Positions 23,275-34,610 of a DNA stretch of 64,000 bases are shown here, one piece after another (the first letter of the stretch is position 1; every line of letters starts with the position of its first letter). The stretch lies in contig NC_044990.1 of assembly GCF_008728515.1 (NCBI RefSeq), positions 12,731,156-12,795,155 on the forward strand, read 5' to 3'. The notes beneath the pieces are model-generated. The model searched no databases. It was given only the letters and a program-made list of their open reading frames with translations, and had not been told where the DNA came from. Position numbers and translations under genes: made by a program. The stretch is from Papio anubis (Eukaryota > Chordata > Mammalia > Primates > Cercopithecidae).

Positions 23275-23845
23275 TAATTCACTTGTTTATTCATTCAACT
23301 ACTTACCCAACTATCTAACATTTACTTAGCTCCTACTCTGTTCTGGCCATGGATTAATAAATAAGACAGATTTTTCTCTCAAAAAGAGATAACATAGCAT
23401 ATACTAAAAAATTTGGACCCTGAAACTGGAAGACTGGTGTCTGAGGCCCAGTTTTTGTCACTCACTTAGATATTATCTTTTCAAGCCTAGTTTGCTCGTT
23501 TGTAAAGTGGGGATTAATAGGACTATGGTGAAGATTGAAAGCATTTTAGGAGTGCTTGGCACATAGTAAGCACTCATGAATGTTCATCATTGTTACTACT
23601 GACAGCTGGCTCAGAGATTTATGGAAGTAAACCAACAATAGAGAACAGTGTAACAAATGTCAGTGCAAGGAAGCACTTGGTCCCAGCTAGAGAGATCACC
23701 GAAGTCTTTCTGGAAGATATGACACTTGAGTCAAGACCATAGGCACAATAGGAGCTACCTGACAAGGAGTCTGGAAGAGGATATTTCAGGCAAAGGAGAA
23801 TAGCACTTACAAACGCAATAGGCTATAAGAGCTCGAGGCAGGAGT
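23275..23845 (-). repeat. L2 LINE fragment, split by a MIR
   Basis: The first piece (23275-23398) shows 'tattcattcaactacttacc' and 'agctcctactctgttctggc'. The second (23608-23845) shows 'agtcaagaccataggcac', 'gatatttcaggcaaagga' and 'gctcgaggcagga'. Both are in reverse L2 order. A plus-strand MIR at 23400-23605 separates them. Confidence 0.6.
23400..23605 (+). repeat. MIR SINE nested in L2
   Basis: 'gtttgctcgtttgtaaagtg', 'gggattaataggactatggt' and 'gcttggcacatagtaagcac' are MIR plus-strand landmarks. L2 sequence lies on both sides. Confidence 0.7.
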
Positions 23846-24238
23846 ATTAGTCTGTTCTTACACTGCTATAAGAAATATATGAGACTGGGTAATTTATAAA
23901 GAAAAAGGTATAATTGACTCATGGTTCCACAGGCTATATGGGAATCGTGATGCTGGCATCTGTTCAGCTTCTAGAGAGGCCTCAGGAAAACTTACAATCA
24001 TGGTGGAAGGCAAAGGGGGAGCAGCATTTAAGAATGGCCAGAGCAGGAGGAAGTGGGGTGGGGAGGTGCCACACACTTTTAAACAACCAGATCTCATGAG
24101 AACCCTATCATGAGAGCAGCACCAAAGGGGGAAATCTGCACCCATGATCCAATCACCTCCCACAAGACCCCACCTCCAACATTGGGGATTACAATTTGAC
24201 ATGAGATTTAGGTGGGGACACAGAAGCAAACCATATCA
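23844..24238 (-). mobile_element. MST-type MaLR solo LTR
   Basis: It runs from 'gtattagtctgttcttacac' to 'caaaccatatca', the reverse complement of a MaLR LTR that starts tgatatggttt and ends in ...taata. 'gggtaatttataaagaaaaa' (the polyadenylation region) and 'caatcacctcccacaag' support the MST group. Possible 5-bp TSD with one mismatch: cagga (23839-23843) and caggg (24239-24243). No internal region is attached. Confidence 0.75.
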
Positions 24239-24329
24239 CAGGGCTTGGAGAAGAGCACTGAAGAAGAAAGGTTTTATTTATTAAATGGCAGAAGCAGACT
24301 TTGTAGGGGTCAATGTGAGGTAGGACGGT

Positions 24330-24450
24330 TCAATCACCTATTTTATAGACGAGAAGACTGAGGCCCAGCTGCCTTGGTTGAACTGAATAGACTAAGGTCA
24401 AACAGCTGGTGAATGAGAGAGTTCATTTATACCGTAGCTTCCATCACCAG
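24330..24450 (-). repeat. MIR fragment
   Basis: 'tattttatagacgagaagac', 'tgaggccc' and 'aaggtcaaacagctggtgaa' are minus-strand MIR core words. Confidence 0.65.
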
Positions 24451-24630
24451 TGCAGAGCTGATGTGGGGCAACAGCCTGCTGTAAGTGTACAGGCAAGAGG
24501 CAAGAGTTTATGTAGAGAAGTTTGTATCAGCAGCTATGTCTCTCCATGACTTATATTGTCTTTCTTAACTAGCTGTGTATTTAAGATTATTAAAGCAAGT
24601 GTTTTGGGGTGTATTATTGTTAGACACCCG

Positions 24631-25091
24631 TCTTTGTCCATTTTGTGTTGCTATAACAGAATACCTGAGGCTGAGTAATATATAAAGAAAAGAGGTGTAT
24701 GCAGATCACAGTTCTGCAGGCTGGAAAGTTCAAGAAGCATGGCACCGGCATCTGCTCAGCTTTTGGTGAAGGCTTTTGTGTTGCATCAGAACATGGTGAA
24801 GAAGGACAAAGGGGAAGTGACACATCTGAAGAGGGAATGAACCCAAGGTGTGTCCTGGCTTTACAACAACCCACTCTTGAGGGAACTAATGCATTCCTTT
24901 GGGAACTAGACCTGTCTTGCCGGAGTAACTCACTCACTACCACAAGAACAACACTAAACCATTCATGAAGGATCTGCCTCCATGACCCAAATACCTCCCA
25001 CTAGGACCCACCTCCCAATACCATTATATTGGGAATCAAATTTTAACATGAGCTTTGGTGAGGACAAACAAACCATATCCAAACTATAGCA
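24631..25091 (-). mobile_element. MaLR-type solo LTR (MST/MLT-like)
   Basis: It runs from 'tctttgtccattttgtgttg' to 'ccatatccaaactatagca', the reverse complement of a MaLR LTR beginning tgctat. 'agtaatatataaagaaaaga', 'acatggtgaagaaggaca' and 'aatacctcccactaggac' lie in the expected order. I do not assign the subfamily. Overlapping frames inside it are not genes. Confidence 0.65.
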
Positions 25092-25170
25092 AAGATATTA
25101 ATGTTTCTTCTTGTCAGAGCTCATCCACACTTGATACTACCACTTATCCTCATTGCAAATCTAAGAACTA

Positions 25171-25249
25171 TTTGGTTAGGGCAAAAGTAATCACTGTTTT
25201 GCCATTAAAAGTAACGGCAAAAACTGCAATTACTCTTGTACCAACCTAA
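25171..25249. mobile_element. MADE1 palindromic mini-transposon
   Basis: An element of about 79 bp that is nearly its own reverse complement: 'gcaaaagtaatcactgtttt' at one end, 'aaaactgcaattactcttgt' at the other, around a centre near 25210 ('gccattaaaagtaacggc'). This is the MADE1 family of mariner-derived elements. A flanking TA is present on the left (25169-25170) and changed to tg on the right. MADE1 copies gave rise to the primate miR-548 family, so a hairpin RNA is possible but not shown. Confidence 0.9.
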
Positions 25250-25399
25250 TGTTTGCAAATTCTTAGCCACATGATCTGGTCAAGATGAAGAAAGGGATCT
25301 GAAGAATTAATGATTTGTAATCAAGAAAAAACAAAGTTCAAATCTAGATATACTGTTTTGCAGGTTCCAATTTCTCATCATTAGTATTTATTTAGTCCA

Positions 25400-26520
25400 T
25401 TAGTAAGTCATTCAACAAATGGAGCTTTCATTGACTCTGTGTCCCAGGTCTTAGAGATACCATAGTGACAAAAATGAACTGCCCTGCCCCACAGTGAGGG
25501 TGGCAATGTGACAAGGAAGTAAGTGACTGCAAAGTAGTGTGACAAATGCAATAAATGTCCTAAGATGGACATTTATTCTGATCCAGAGCATCAAGAAGGG
25601 CTTTGTAGAGACAATGATTTCATCATTGAACTTTAAAATAGACAGAGGTTGGAAGTCATTGAGCTGGAAAGAACTGATAGTTAGGCAAAGGAGGCCTGGG
25701 GAACCTCAGGGCAGTGTCCTAGAGGGAGGAGGCTGTAATTGAGGAATGAGGAGACAGGCATTGTGACTGGATTGTAGGGGATTCATTCATCTCTGGAGAG
25801 GAGGCTGGAGAGACGAGACGTATAAGCCAGATGTGAAGGGCCATGTGAACCTGAGAAAGGAATTGAAAATTCATGTTAGGAACACTGTGGGACCATACAG
25901 TATTTATGCAGGGGAGAAAAAGATCAGACATTGGATTTTAGAAAGGTCCCTCCTGTTACAGTGCCGTCACAGAAGAGATTGCTGTGACCAAGAGCAGGTG
26001 CAGGAATATCGGCTTGGGGACTTTTATGAGGGTGGCCTAGGGATGAAGGGAAGAGGAAAGATGGGAGTGGTAATTAGCTTAATAACTGGGTGTGTGGGAG
26101 GATGAGCGAGAGAAATCATAGATAAATTGCACTCACCAGATGCTACTGAGTCTATCTGTCTCTGCTAGTCCTGTTCATAGAAACAGGGGACACTGGGAGA
26201 GGGAGAGCCTGAGAATATAAAGAGGATCAGAAGACAAAGGAGTGAGTTTAGCTTTAGACCATTTGAATTTGAAATGTTTGTGGGTCACCCAGGTGTGTCT
26301 GTCCAGCATAAAGCAGGCCAGTGAAAATATCAGTGTATGTATATAAACGTAATAAGTAGTTGTTTGATGAATACACTCCCTGGATAAGGAGATCAAATTC
26401 CATCTAGAAGCTGAGTGGTTTCTCAGCACTCAAAGCAGTCCCAACAGGCTCTAACTGAGCTCAGAGTGCCTAGCCAGGCACTGGGGGAACCGGGGAAGGA
26501 GGAGCAGAGACAAATCTAGA
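25400..26520 (-). repeat. Long L2 LINE fragment
   Basis: On the minus strand this follows L2 over about 1.1 kb. Landmarks are 'aagtcattcaacaaatggag' near 25406, 'gggctttgtagagacaat' near 25599, 'gccagatgtgaagggccatg' near 25827, 'gattttagaaaggtccctcc' near 25935, and 'gggtcacccaggtgtg' near 26281. Old and without an intact frame. Confidence 0.6.
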
Positions 26521-26669
26521 TGGAGCTGCTTATGTAAGGCCAGAATTCAGAGAGACAGCCAGAGGCACTGCAGAATCTCTTCTTCATAGCCATGGGAATC
26601 ATAGTAAAATTGTTCATAAAACACCAAGTTGCCTGAGTAGTAAATGAGCTAATTTTGTGATAAGCTCAA

Positions 26670-26935
26670 AGGACACAGAAGCCAAGAACATGGACTTTTG
26701 AGCAGATAATTCTGGTTTAAAATCCCATTTCTGTCCCTTTCTATGTGACCTTAGGGAAATTACTCACTCTCTCTAAGCCTCAGTTTCTTTATCTTAAAGT
26801 GAGATGACACTACCTAGTTAGATACAAAAACACCTAGCTTATTGGATTTCTGAAGGATTAAGTGAAATATATATGAAGTTCTGGCAAGTTTCAGTGTTTG
26901 TCAATAGTGAGCCCTCAATCTCTGGTAGTTACTGT
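26670..26935 (+). repeat. MIR SINE, nearly complete
   Basis: 'ctatgtgaccttagggaaat', 'taagcctcagtttctttatc' and 'ggattaagtgaaatatatat' are the MIR plus-strand core and 3' part. Confidence 0.75.
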
Positions 26936-27109
26936 TGCTGTTATGAGACATCCCAAGAAGGCAAGTATCTTCGTTGCCATGTTTACTACAGCAGCAGGGA
27001 GGAAAGGAGCAGGCAGCCATACCCATTCACGTATAGAACATGTCACTATACACATATTTATAACAACAGAAGACTCCATTATTTTCTTGCTTTAAAACCA
27101 TAGCCATGT

Positions 27110-27484
27110 AATTTTATGAAAATATGAAAGAAGAGTGCATCCCGTTGCTAAGTGATATGCTCATGTAATTACTGCGGAAACAGATGGCCAATCAATAGTA
27201 GACAGCTAATTGCCTTACAAATGGATTTAGTTAAAGATTGGAAATGATGATAAAAGTGTGTTGTCCTTATGATAGTGATATTAAGGCAGTTCATGGTCAA
27301 CTATAATAATATAAATCACATTGAAAGAGCATCTTATTTCTACTTTCAAGCTAATAGGAAGCCACTGCTTGCTGTATTGTTGAGCCAAGCTTTGGAAGAA
27401 AAATGGAACCGCTCATTGTGCTAGACAAATGCTTTATTCTAGGTTACTTTTTCTTCCAAGGAAGATGAGCATTTGAAAAGTAAT
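27110..27484. other. No recognised feature
   Basis: AT-rich sequence without recognised repeats or coding signal. Confidence 0.45.
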
Positions 27485-27560
27485 TATCTATCCATTCATT
27501 CTGCCAACCAACATTTAGTGAAGATCCACTATTATCCTTTCATGCAAATTTCCTTCTTCC
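27485..27560 (-). repeat. Short L2 3' end trace
   Basis: 'tccattcattctgccaacca' followed by 'acatttagtgaagatcc' resembles the reverse L2 terminus. Confidence 0.4.
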
Positions 27561-27639
27561 ATACTCTACCTTCTTCCTCCAGTTTGCTCCTAAAAAGTCC
27601 AAACTAGCAGAGAAATGTAGAAGTGGGCACCCTGTGTAC

Positions 27640-27925
27640 GCACATGGCTGATGACAAGGTAATTTGGAACAGTCTTTTAAGAAAACAGTATGCCTCTTGT
27701 CAGTCAAGCACAAAAGCATTATGCCATTTGGTCCAGGAGTCTCACCTTCTTAGAAACTTAATGTGGAGAAAATAATTCAGCAGAAGAAAAAAGCTGCTTG
27801 TATGAAGATATTTATTGTGGAATTATTTATAAGAATAAATTGGAAACAAATTATATGTCCAATGCTAAATAATAATTAAGAATGACAATCCCATTTATTC
27901 ATTCTACATAACATTATGAATCTAT
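27640..27925 (+). mobile_element. Old L1 (L1ME-like) ORF2 3' fragment
   Basis: 'atggctgatgacaaggtaat', 'ttggtccaggagtctcac' and 'aaattggaaacaaattatat' are the diverged ORF2 C-terminal sequence of an old L1. Confidence 0.5.
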
Positions 27926-28926
27926 TTATAATGTTTACAGTCTTCTTAGAAATCTGAACAAAATTAATGGTCTCGTAAATAAGGTAGTTTGCAAGAATTC
28001 ACCAGTTCTGTGTTTATAGCTATGCAAAGAATAAGTATAAAATATGAAAATGACTGAGAAAGAGCAAACAACTGAAAATAATTGTGTTAGGACAGTGGAA
28101 TATTCTTTTTTTGATATTCTTTTATGATATATTAAATGTGAACCCCGCAAAGAATTGTTCTGTATGTAGTCAAAATCCAAGATGGCACCTCCCAAACAGC
28201 AAATAAAAAGCCTTCCTTACTTTAAGAATTCAAGTAATCTTAGAGAAATAAATAGTTCTGTTTCTTCATGTTTTATCTCCCTTGTTTTCTATTGTGAGAG
28301 GCATTTACAAGTATATTGAATTTCTCATGCTTATGAATTCAACTGCTGCTGCCTTTCGACAAACAGCCTTAATCCTTTGTTTGGCTGTCATAGTTGCTAC
28401 TGTAGGAATTATGATGCTGCCAACAGAGGATTCAGGAGCTAAAATGAAGAGGTTTGTAAATGCCAGTACACTTGCACCCTTTTCTGGATGTTACCAACTG
28501 TATATACGTGTATATCTCTTTCTATGTATTTGTCCTATTAAACTCCAACCTTGTTCAGTGCATGGACTATAAGATTTATTTAATCTGAAAACATGCTCTG
28601 CATGCTATAATTATTATTACAGACGAAAATAAATATACTCACTAATCAGAACATACACTAGCAATGAAGAAGGAAAATGCTGCCATCCTTGGGGGTAGAT
28701 TTCCATAATGTTCCTCATGCCCATGCCAGAATTCTGTTTTCTTTTTCTTTCAACTTCCTAGACCTTAATTTCCAATGTGAGAATAGTTTCCCAGTCAGAA
28801 TTGGATAGGAGAGATGGAAGTCTGTGCTGGCTACTTTTATAAATATTATGTGGTTGTTATTTTAGTGTGATTGGGAAAGAAAACAATGAATAAAATTAGT
28901 CATAATGATTCATATTAACACTGTGA
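27926..28926. other. No recognised feature
   Basis: AT-rich. Frames of 86 and 96 codons (27935-28195 minus, 28282-28572 plus) have no recognised homology. I do not call them genes. Confidence 0.45.
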
Positions 28927-29259
28927 GGGAATAATTATATTTCTATATATATATATTTTGAGACAGAGTCTCACTCTGTCACTCAGGCTGGAGTGCAGTG
29001 GTGCGATCTCGGCTCATTGCAACCTCTGCCTCTGGGGTTCAAGTGATTCTCACGCCTCAGCCTCCCAAGTAGCTGGGACTACAGGTGCATGCCACCACGC
29101 CCAGCTAATTTTGTATTTTTAGTAGAGATGGGAGTTTTGCCATGTTGGCTAGGCTGGTCTCGAACTCTTGACCTCAGGTGATCCACCAGCCTCGGCCTCC
29201 CAAAGTGCTGAGATTATAGGGTGGGCCACCACACTCAGTTGGGAATAATTATATTTCTA
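28927..29259 (-). mobile_element. AluS SINE with a perfect 19-bp TSD
   Basis: A minus-strand Alu at 28946-29240 ('tgagacagagtctcactctg', 'gcaacctctgcctctggggt', 'gacctcaggtgatccac'), AluSx/Sq-like. The direct repeat gggaataattatatttcta lies on both sides at 28927-28945 and 29241-29259. The tail region has become a TA run. Confidence 0.92.
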
Positions 29260-29777
29260 AGTGACAGAGCTTCATTAGGGTTACACATTTGCGAGGAACA
29301 TGCTCGCTTACTGGAGATGCTTGGGTTGCGGGTGCCTCCCGTTTGCATGTTGTATAGCGCACATCTGACCTTTGGAGCCCTTCCTACCATCTCCCATAAA
29401 CCGAAAGGTGCAATTTCCAAAACTGTTTTCCTTAAGAACCAGGATATGAAGAAGATTATTTGAAAATCCCCTTAGAGATACAAAGAAACAAAAAAAAACA
29501 AAGCAATGGTCCTTTTGCTTGTGTATTATTCTATTCAGTCCTCACTTTAGACAAAAATCACTGTAGGCCTTCTGTGACAGAAACAGATGTCTCAGAGAGG
29601 GCTGGATCACACAAAGTCAGACTTCACCTGGGTAGAAAGCATTGTGCATTGACAACCACCTGGGTTTCAACTAGATGAAATGTGATAACGCAGAATATTG
29701 TCTCGTAATCCTTACGGATGTTTGGCTGAGAGCACCAGTGATGATTCACAAGGCCGCTCACAGGGAATAGCTGAGCA
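29260..29777. other. No recognised feature
   Basis: Sequence of moderate GC content with no repeat or gene recognised. Overlapping frames of 60-80 codons are of chance length. Confidence 0.45.
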
Positions 29778-30020
29778 AATGTATGTATGTAGATGTCTGT
29801 GTGTCTGTGTATATGTAGGCGTGTGTGTATATATAAGCAAGGGCATGTTTATCTGTATGTTTATATGCGTGTACACATATTTGTGTATGTGTGTACATAT
29901 GTGGGTACATATGAGTGTACATATGAGTATGAGTGTGTGCATGAGTATGCACACATATATACATGCATGCATAGGTATATGTGTGTATGTATATGCGTAT
30001 GCATCTGTGTGTATGTACAT
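29778..30020. repeat. Degenerate TG/TATG microsatellite
   Basis: About 240 bp of interrupted alternating purine-pyrimidine sequence (gtgtgt, gtatgtat, acatatg). Long frames across it on both strands (29698-30033, 29712-30020) consist of low-complexity C/V/Y/M or H/T codons and are not genes. Confidence 0.9.
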
Positions 30021-31220
30021 TAAATGTTTTTAATTACATTTGCCAAATGCATTTTGGTTGATGTAACTTCCCACATTTCCAAGGTTACTGACATAATTTA
30101 ACACACAACATATGTCAGAGTTGTTATTTTGACTTTTTTAAAATTAAAGATGCAATTTCTAAATGAGTGCAGGAGACTTCAGAAATATTAATGTGCTAAA
30201 TTTCAAGTTCCTGAAACTTTAAAACTCAGAAAAGAAGGGTGAGATCTTAGACATAAGCTCCTGTTTTCAGTTGCTTAAAATGTGAATGGATTGCAAGGCA
30301 TCCAGGATCCACATTTCCCCAGTAAAGCCCTTGAGTCCTAAGGCACTATCACAGGCAAAGGCAGTTTTCCTGCCAGCCCCCTCATTTCACAGAACACAAG
30401 TGTAACCTTTGTGTAGGTGAGTCCAGAGTGTCCTGGCTTCTCGTGGGCCTCTTTATTGTAAACAGAGCAGACTTGTAAATAAGCCAGAGCTTTAGTTTCC
30501 AGAAAGATAATCCGAGGCATGGAAAGGATGGTTAGTCTGAAGAGCTAATTTTAGGCCCCGGAATCTCAGCAGCATCCTTTTAATATTGCAGCACACACTG
30601 CTGTTTCCAGGGCCTCTTCAGGATCTATTTAAATAAATTAGGATCTAAAGAGCCCTCCTGTTTCCTCAGAGTTAAGCTAATGCTGCCAGCAGTACCATTT
30701 TGGTTCCGTAGTTGCTCTTTGTACGCCTCATAAGGCCCTTTCTCAACCCTCCACATGCTGGGCCAAGCACAACCTGGTGGTCATGGCTCAGACACCATTT
30801 AATTTCCTTCTCAAACCATCTTGTTTTATGTAAGTTGACCTTTTCATGACTGTAAAATTTCCTCATTAGAAAATGACAGGCTCTCTGGGATTGGAAACCT
30901 TTCCTGATAACACTCTGTATAAAGGTGTCTTTGTAAGATTTTCCTCATTTAAAAATGAAAAGAGACCCTTTCATCTACTCCACTAACAGCTTTCAGAGCA
31001 CACAGACAATCCATCTGAATTTTGTTAAAAAAAAAAACAAAAAAAACCGACACCAGAAAACCTTCACTTGTTGGGGCAGCCAGTAAAGGGGTGTCAGAGA
31101 TGAATCTAAACGATCCGATTTTAAGGAACTCCGAATCATTATCCACTCCATTTTCAGAGTAACCATTCTCTGTTAAGTATGTAACATATGCCATTGCTAG
31201 AATTTCCTACCGCTCTACAG
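30021..31220. other. Repeat-poor stretch, no gene recognised
   Basis: Less AT-rich than much of the window, with no repeat family recognised apart from an A-rich tract at 31028-31046. No splice-flanked coding segment is evident. Confidence 0.45.
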
Positions 31221-31224
31221 GGTT

Positions 31225-31365
31225 CCTATTACAATTGAGGAAACTTGGATTCAGAAAGGTCCAGAGGCTCGTCCAAGGTTATTGAGCAGGTGAATGGCAG
31301 AGCTAGCGCTTAAACCTAGGTCCTTGTGGCTCTGTTCTTTCCACTGCATCATTCTGCCTCTCAAG
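31225..31365 (-). repeat. MIR fragment
   Basis: 'caattgaggaaacttggatt', 'cgtccaaggttattgagcag' and 'ggcagagctagcgcttaaac' are minus-strand MIR words. Confidence 0.7.
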
Positions 31366-31519
31366 GCAATAATTTCTCAAAAAAATAAATTTCAGACAGA
31401 CATGCTACAGATGCCTTAGTTTGCATGGAATACATGCTATTAGCAATAGTTATTTGGATTGGAGAATTACTAGGGTTTCTGACCTCCGCAACTGGAGTAC
31501 CTTTGCTACAGTACCAGTC

Positions 31520-31735
31520 CTGAGCCAGGCTGCCAGGATTCAAACCCTTTCATGGCCTCTGGCTGGCTATAGGATTCAGGGTTGTCACTTCTGTGGAGTG
31601 AGGTCTCTTGAGCTGAAACATGAGTACGTGTAACATAATACTTTCCCCATAGCCTTGTTGTAAGGAGTAAATGAGAGAATGTTTGCAAAATGCTGTTGGA
31701 TAATTAATACAGAGTAGCTGTTATTATTACCAAAA
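31520..31735 (+). repeat. MIR fragment
   Basis: 'gaggttcaaac'-type MIR words appear as 'gccaggattcaaaccctttc', 'ccttgttgtaaggagtaaat' and 'gtagctgttattattacc'. It lies close to an oppositely oriented MIR at 31225-31365. Confidence 0.6.
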
Positions 31736-33004
31736 TGACATAGAAACGTTGCTGCCTCCCTGCCCACAGGAAAAAATTTGGGGAGCAAATCAACTTGTGA
31801 CTTGCGAGAAACCTGAAATAATAGTACCAAATAAAGAAAGCTGATGTACACAATTTGCCAACAGTGGAGGGCATTGCGACAAAAACAGCCCGACAGGAAG
31901 GCCGAGGCTGTCACATCCCATTACTCCGGAGCTGTGACTTCATGCTGACTCAGCCAAAGGCAGGCAGTAATCACAGCCAAGTTTATATGCTCAGAATTGA
32001 TGTGGCCATATTTCTACATTCTCAAAAGCAAAGTCAAGATAAAACGGTGATCAGAAAGTTTTTATGGGCCTCATCATGAAAGGCTGACAGCTCCAGCTTA
32101 TTGATTTGCCTTTAGTTAACCTCTGTAATTCGAAGTGATCACCCTGCCAAAAATGAAGGTATATCAAGGGAATCCTTTTTACCTTTTGGTCTTTTTGGAA
32201 CAAAGACCTTGTCAGTTCTTCTTTATTCTATAGAGAGCAATTGATTTGGGGCGATGGTAAGTGTTCAGATGAGATTTCTGGAGGACATTTATCTGAGTCG
32301 TCCCAGACAATCAATATTGTTTATATTAACGATGTGATTGCCTCACCCATTCAGAAATGCCTCAGTACATGCATGGGCGCAGTCCAAGCACTGTTTTCAA
32401 TTATCTTTTTGTATTTCTAGTTGGTAGAAATAAATTAGAAGACATGTATTTGACTACTATTCTGCACCAGCAAATCCATTTTTTTTAAATGGTGCTAATT
32501 GTGGTTGTCATGGAAACCCTAAATGTAGTTAGGCTGAATTGCTCAATGTATTTCTTTTTTCTCTGTAAGTGATTATTTCTTTGGCTGATATTGAAGTTCC
32601 TCCTCTAGAAAGCTATTATGCATATGCTCACAAGACATTTACTCTAAGTTAAGATGCTCGATAAATCTGTTACACCAATTATATTTGTACTGTGGTTATG
32701 AGAATCAATATGCTTGAGATGTAAACTGATCACCTAGAAAAGTGAATAAACCAGCTGGCTTGTTTTTTTTCCCCCGCTGAAAGTAGTGATGTAATGCCTA
32801 GATGATTTTCAAAAATATTCTGCTTGCTTTAAACTTTTGGTATTATTTAAGGTCTGTGTGTATGCTTTTCAAATGTCATTTTGCTGTAACTTTTCTGAAA
32901 AATGTCAAAATTATATAAAGAGTCATGTCTGCTTCTTGTTAATCCTGTTGGCAGATTTCACGGGCGGAAAAACAGATACACATGGAGGATATAGGCCGAG
33001 GTAA
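31736..33004. other. Repeat-poor stretch, candidate conserved noncoding DNA
   Basis: No repeat family is recognised over about 1.25 kb, unusual in this window. It contains an RFX X-box-like palindromic motif at 32504-32517 and an octamer-like tatgcatatgc at 32617-32627. Sequence alone does not prove function. Confidence 0.35.
32504..32517. promoter_or_regulatory. RFX X-box-like motif
   Basis: gttgtcatggaaac is close to the palindromic X-box gttgccatggcaac bound by RFX factors. It differs at two positions. Single motifs occur by chance, so this is only a candidate. Confidence 0.3.
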
Positions 33005-33215
33005 AAAGCCTCTGAGTCTAAATGGTCGCAGATAAAATACTAGATGCACCATTTATTAATTGTGCGTACTTACCCTGGGTTGTAGTCTTCATATGTAAAA
33101 TGAGAGTCATAGCCTCATTGGGTTGTTTAAAGATGAAGCGTAACTATACATGTCATACTGCTTATATGGTGGCAGGCATATAAAAGATGCCCTAGAAATT
33201 TTACTTTTGTTCCTA
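33005..33215 (+). repeat. MIR fragment
   Basis: 'cttcatatgtaaaatgagag', 'catagcctcattgggttgtt' and 'gtggcaggcatataaaagat' follow MIR plus-strand order. Confidence 0.6.
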
Positions 33216-33584
33216 CCTAATCAACCTTCCCTTCTGCACCCCCTCACAGGGACTCACTCCTGGGTTTCTGGAATTATGTGTTTGATTGAAGGGACAGAAT
33301 GTTTGGCTAGCAGAACCTCAGCAAATTTTTAGCATCCTTACAGCATCCCCATGTTATGGGAAACAAGCAATGTCCTGGGACAAGCCTGATCTGAAAAGAG
33401 AATCTTCCACAAGGATTTAAAAAGTTCTGTCACAGTAACTTCCAACCAAATACACTCTCAAGAAATTTATTCTTCTGAAACAAATATCCTGTTGACTGGA
33501 TGATTGATTTGGAGTGGGGAGAGAACTCTTTAGGAGCAATAGTCAATAGTTCACCCTTGCATGTGTGAGTTTTAGAATTTGTAC

Positions 33585-33902
33585 AACCAAACATTTTTTT
33601 TTTTTTTTTTGCAATAAGATCCTCACTCTGTCTCTCAGGCTGGAGTTCAGTGGCAGGACCATGATTCACTGCAACCTTGACCTCCCAGGCTCAAGTGATC
33701 CTCCTGCCTTAGCCTTCTAAGTAGCTGGGACCACAGGTGCATGCCACCACAGCCAGCTAATTCTTAAATTTTTTTTGTAGAGATTGAGGGGGATGTTGCT
33801 ATGTTGTCCAGGCTGATGTCAAACTCTTGGCCTCAAAGTGATCCTTCTACCCTGGCCTCCCATACAGGTGTGAGCCACTGCATCCAGCCAACCAAACATT
33901 TT
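33585..33902 (-). mobile_element. AluJ SINE with a 13-bp TSD
   Basis: A minus-strand Alu at 33598-33889 ('gcaaccttgacctcccaggc', 'gtagagattgaggggga'), AluJ-like and well diverged. The direct repeat aaccaaacatttt occurs at 33585-33597 and 33890-33902. Confidence 0.88.
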
Positions 33903-33985
33903 AAATGCAATAATAGAGCTACTTTCTCAGCTCATTACACTGGTACAGAATCTTTCTTCTTGGGATCATGAGGTATTGGTAGCAT

Positions 33986-34023
33986 GTCTTTATCTTACTA
34001 AATGAGTCTTTATCTTACTAAAT
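33986..34023. repeat. Tandem duplication, period 20
   Basis: The 18-base unit gtctttatcttactaaat occurs at 33986-34003 and 34006-34023, separated by ga. The copies are identical. Confidence 0.9.
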
Positions 34024-34094
34024 ATTCCCTATTACATCGCTGGTTCATATTATGAGTCTTATTTATTTTAATTAAAGTGAATATAGAGAGCAAA

Positions 34095-34230
34095 TTTATG
34101 TTTCCAACATACCTTGTATATGCCTCAGTTATAGCACTTACCACATGGCACTATAATCGTTTGCATATATTTATCCCCCATAGATTAAACAATTTAGAGA
34201 TGACTGCATTCTGTGAAACCAAACAAAACT
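34095..34230 (+). repeat. L2 3' fragment
   Basis: 'cagttatagcacttaccaca' followed by 'tggcactataatcgtttgc' is typical L2 3' sequence. Confidence 0.5.
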
Positions 34231-34269
34231 AAAATTTGAAACCTTCAGTATCAAGTAAGTTAGGCTCTT

Positions 34270-34610
34270 CACTCATTCAGTGATTATTTAATGAGCCTCT
34301 ACCATTTTCCCTGTGCTGGACTAACTGTTGGGAATTTGGGAGTGAATGTGGCAGACACGTTTCCTTCCTCATTAGGCAATGAAGCTCGTATCTACTAGAG
34401 CAGCCGGTGAGTGCTGTCAGCAGTGAACTTCCAGCTCTATAGCACTCAGTGGCTCCCTAACGTGCTTGGGACTGCCCAAGAGTCAAGTAAGGCTTCCTGA
34501 AGGCAACGGCTTTGAAGCAGAGAACTGAAGATACACAACTTAGAGGGTTAGAGAGAGTGTTCCAAACCAAGGGAAAAACAAATGTAAATGAACACAGTCA
34601 GAGGTCAAAA
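34270..34610 (-). repeat. L2 LINE fragment
   Basis: 'tcactcattcagtgattatt', 'tgagcctctaccattttccc', 'gtaaggcttcctgaagg' and 'gtgttccaaaccaag' run in reverse L2 order. Confidence 0.55.

Noticed and set aside
29698..30033. Frames of 60-111 codons on both strands
   Set aside because: They lie in a TG/TATG microsatellite. The C/V/Y/M and H/T-rich translations follow from the repeat, not from selection.
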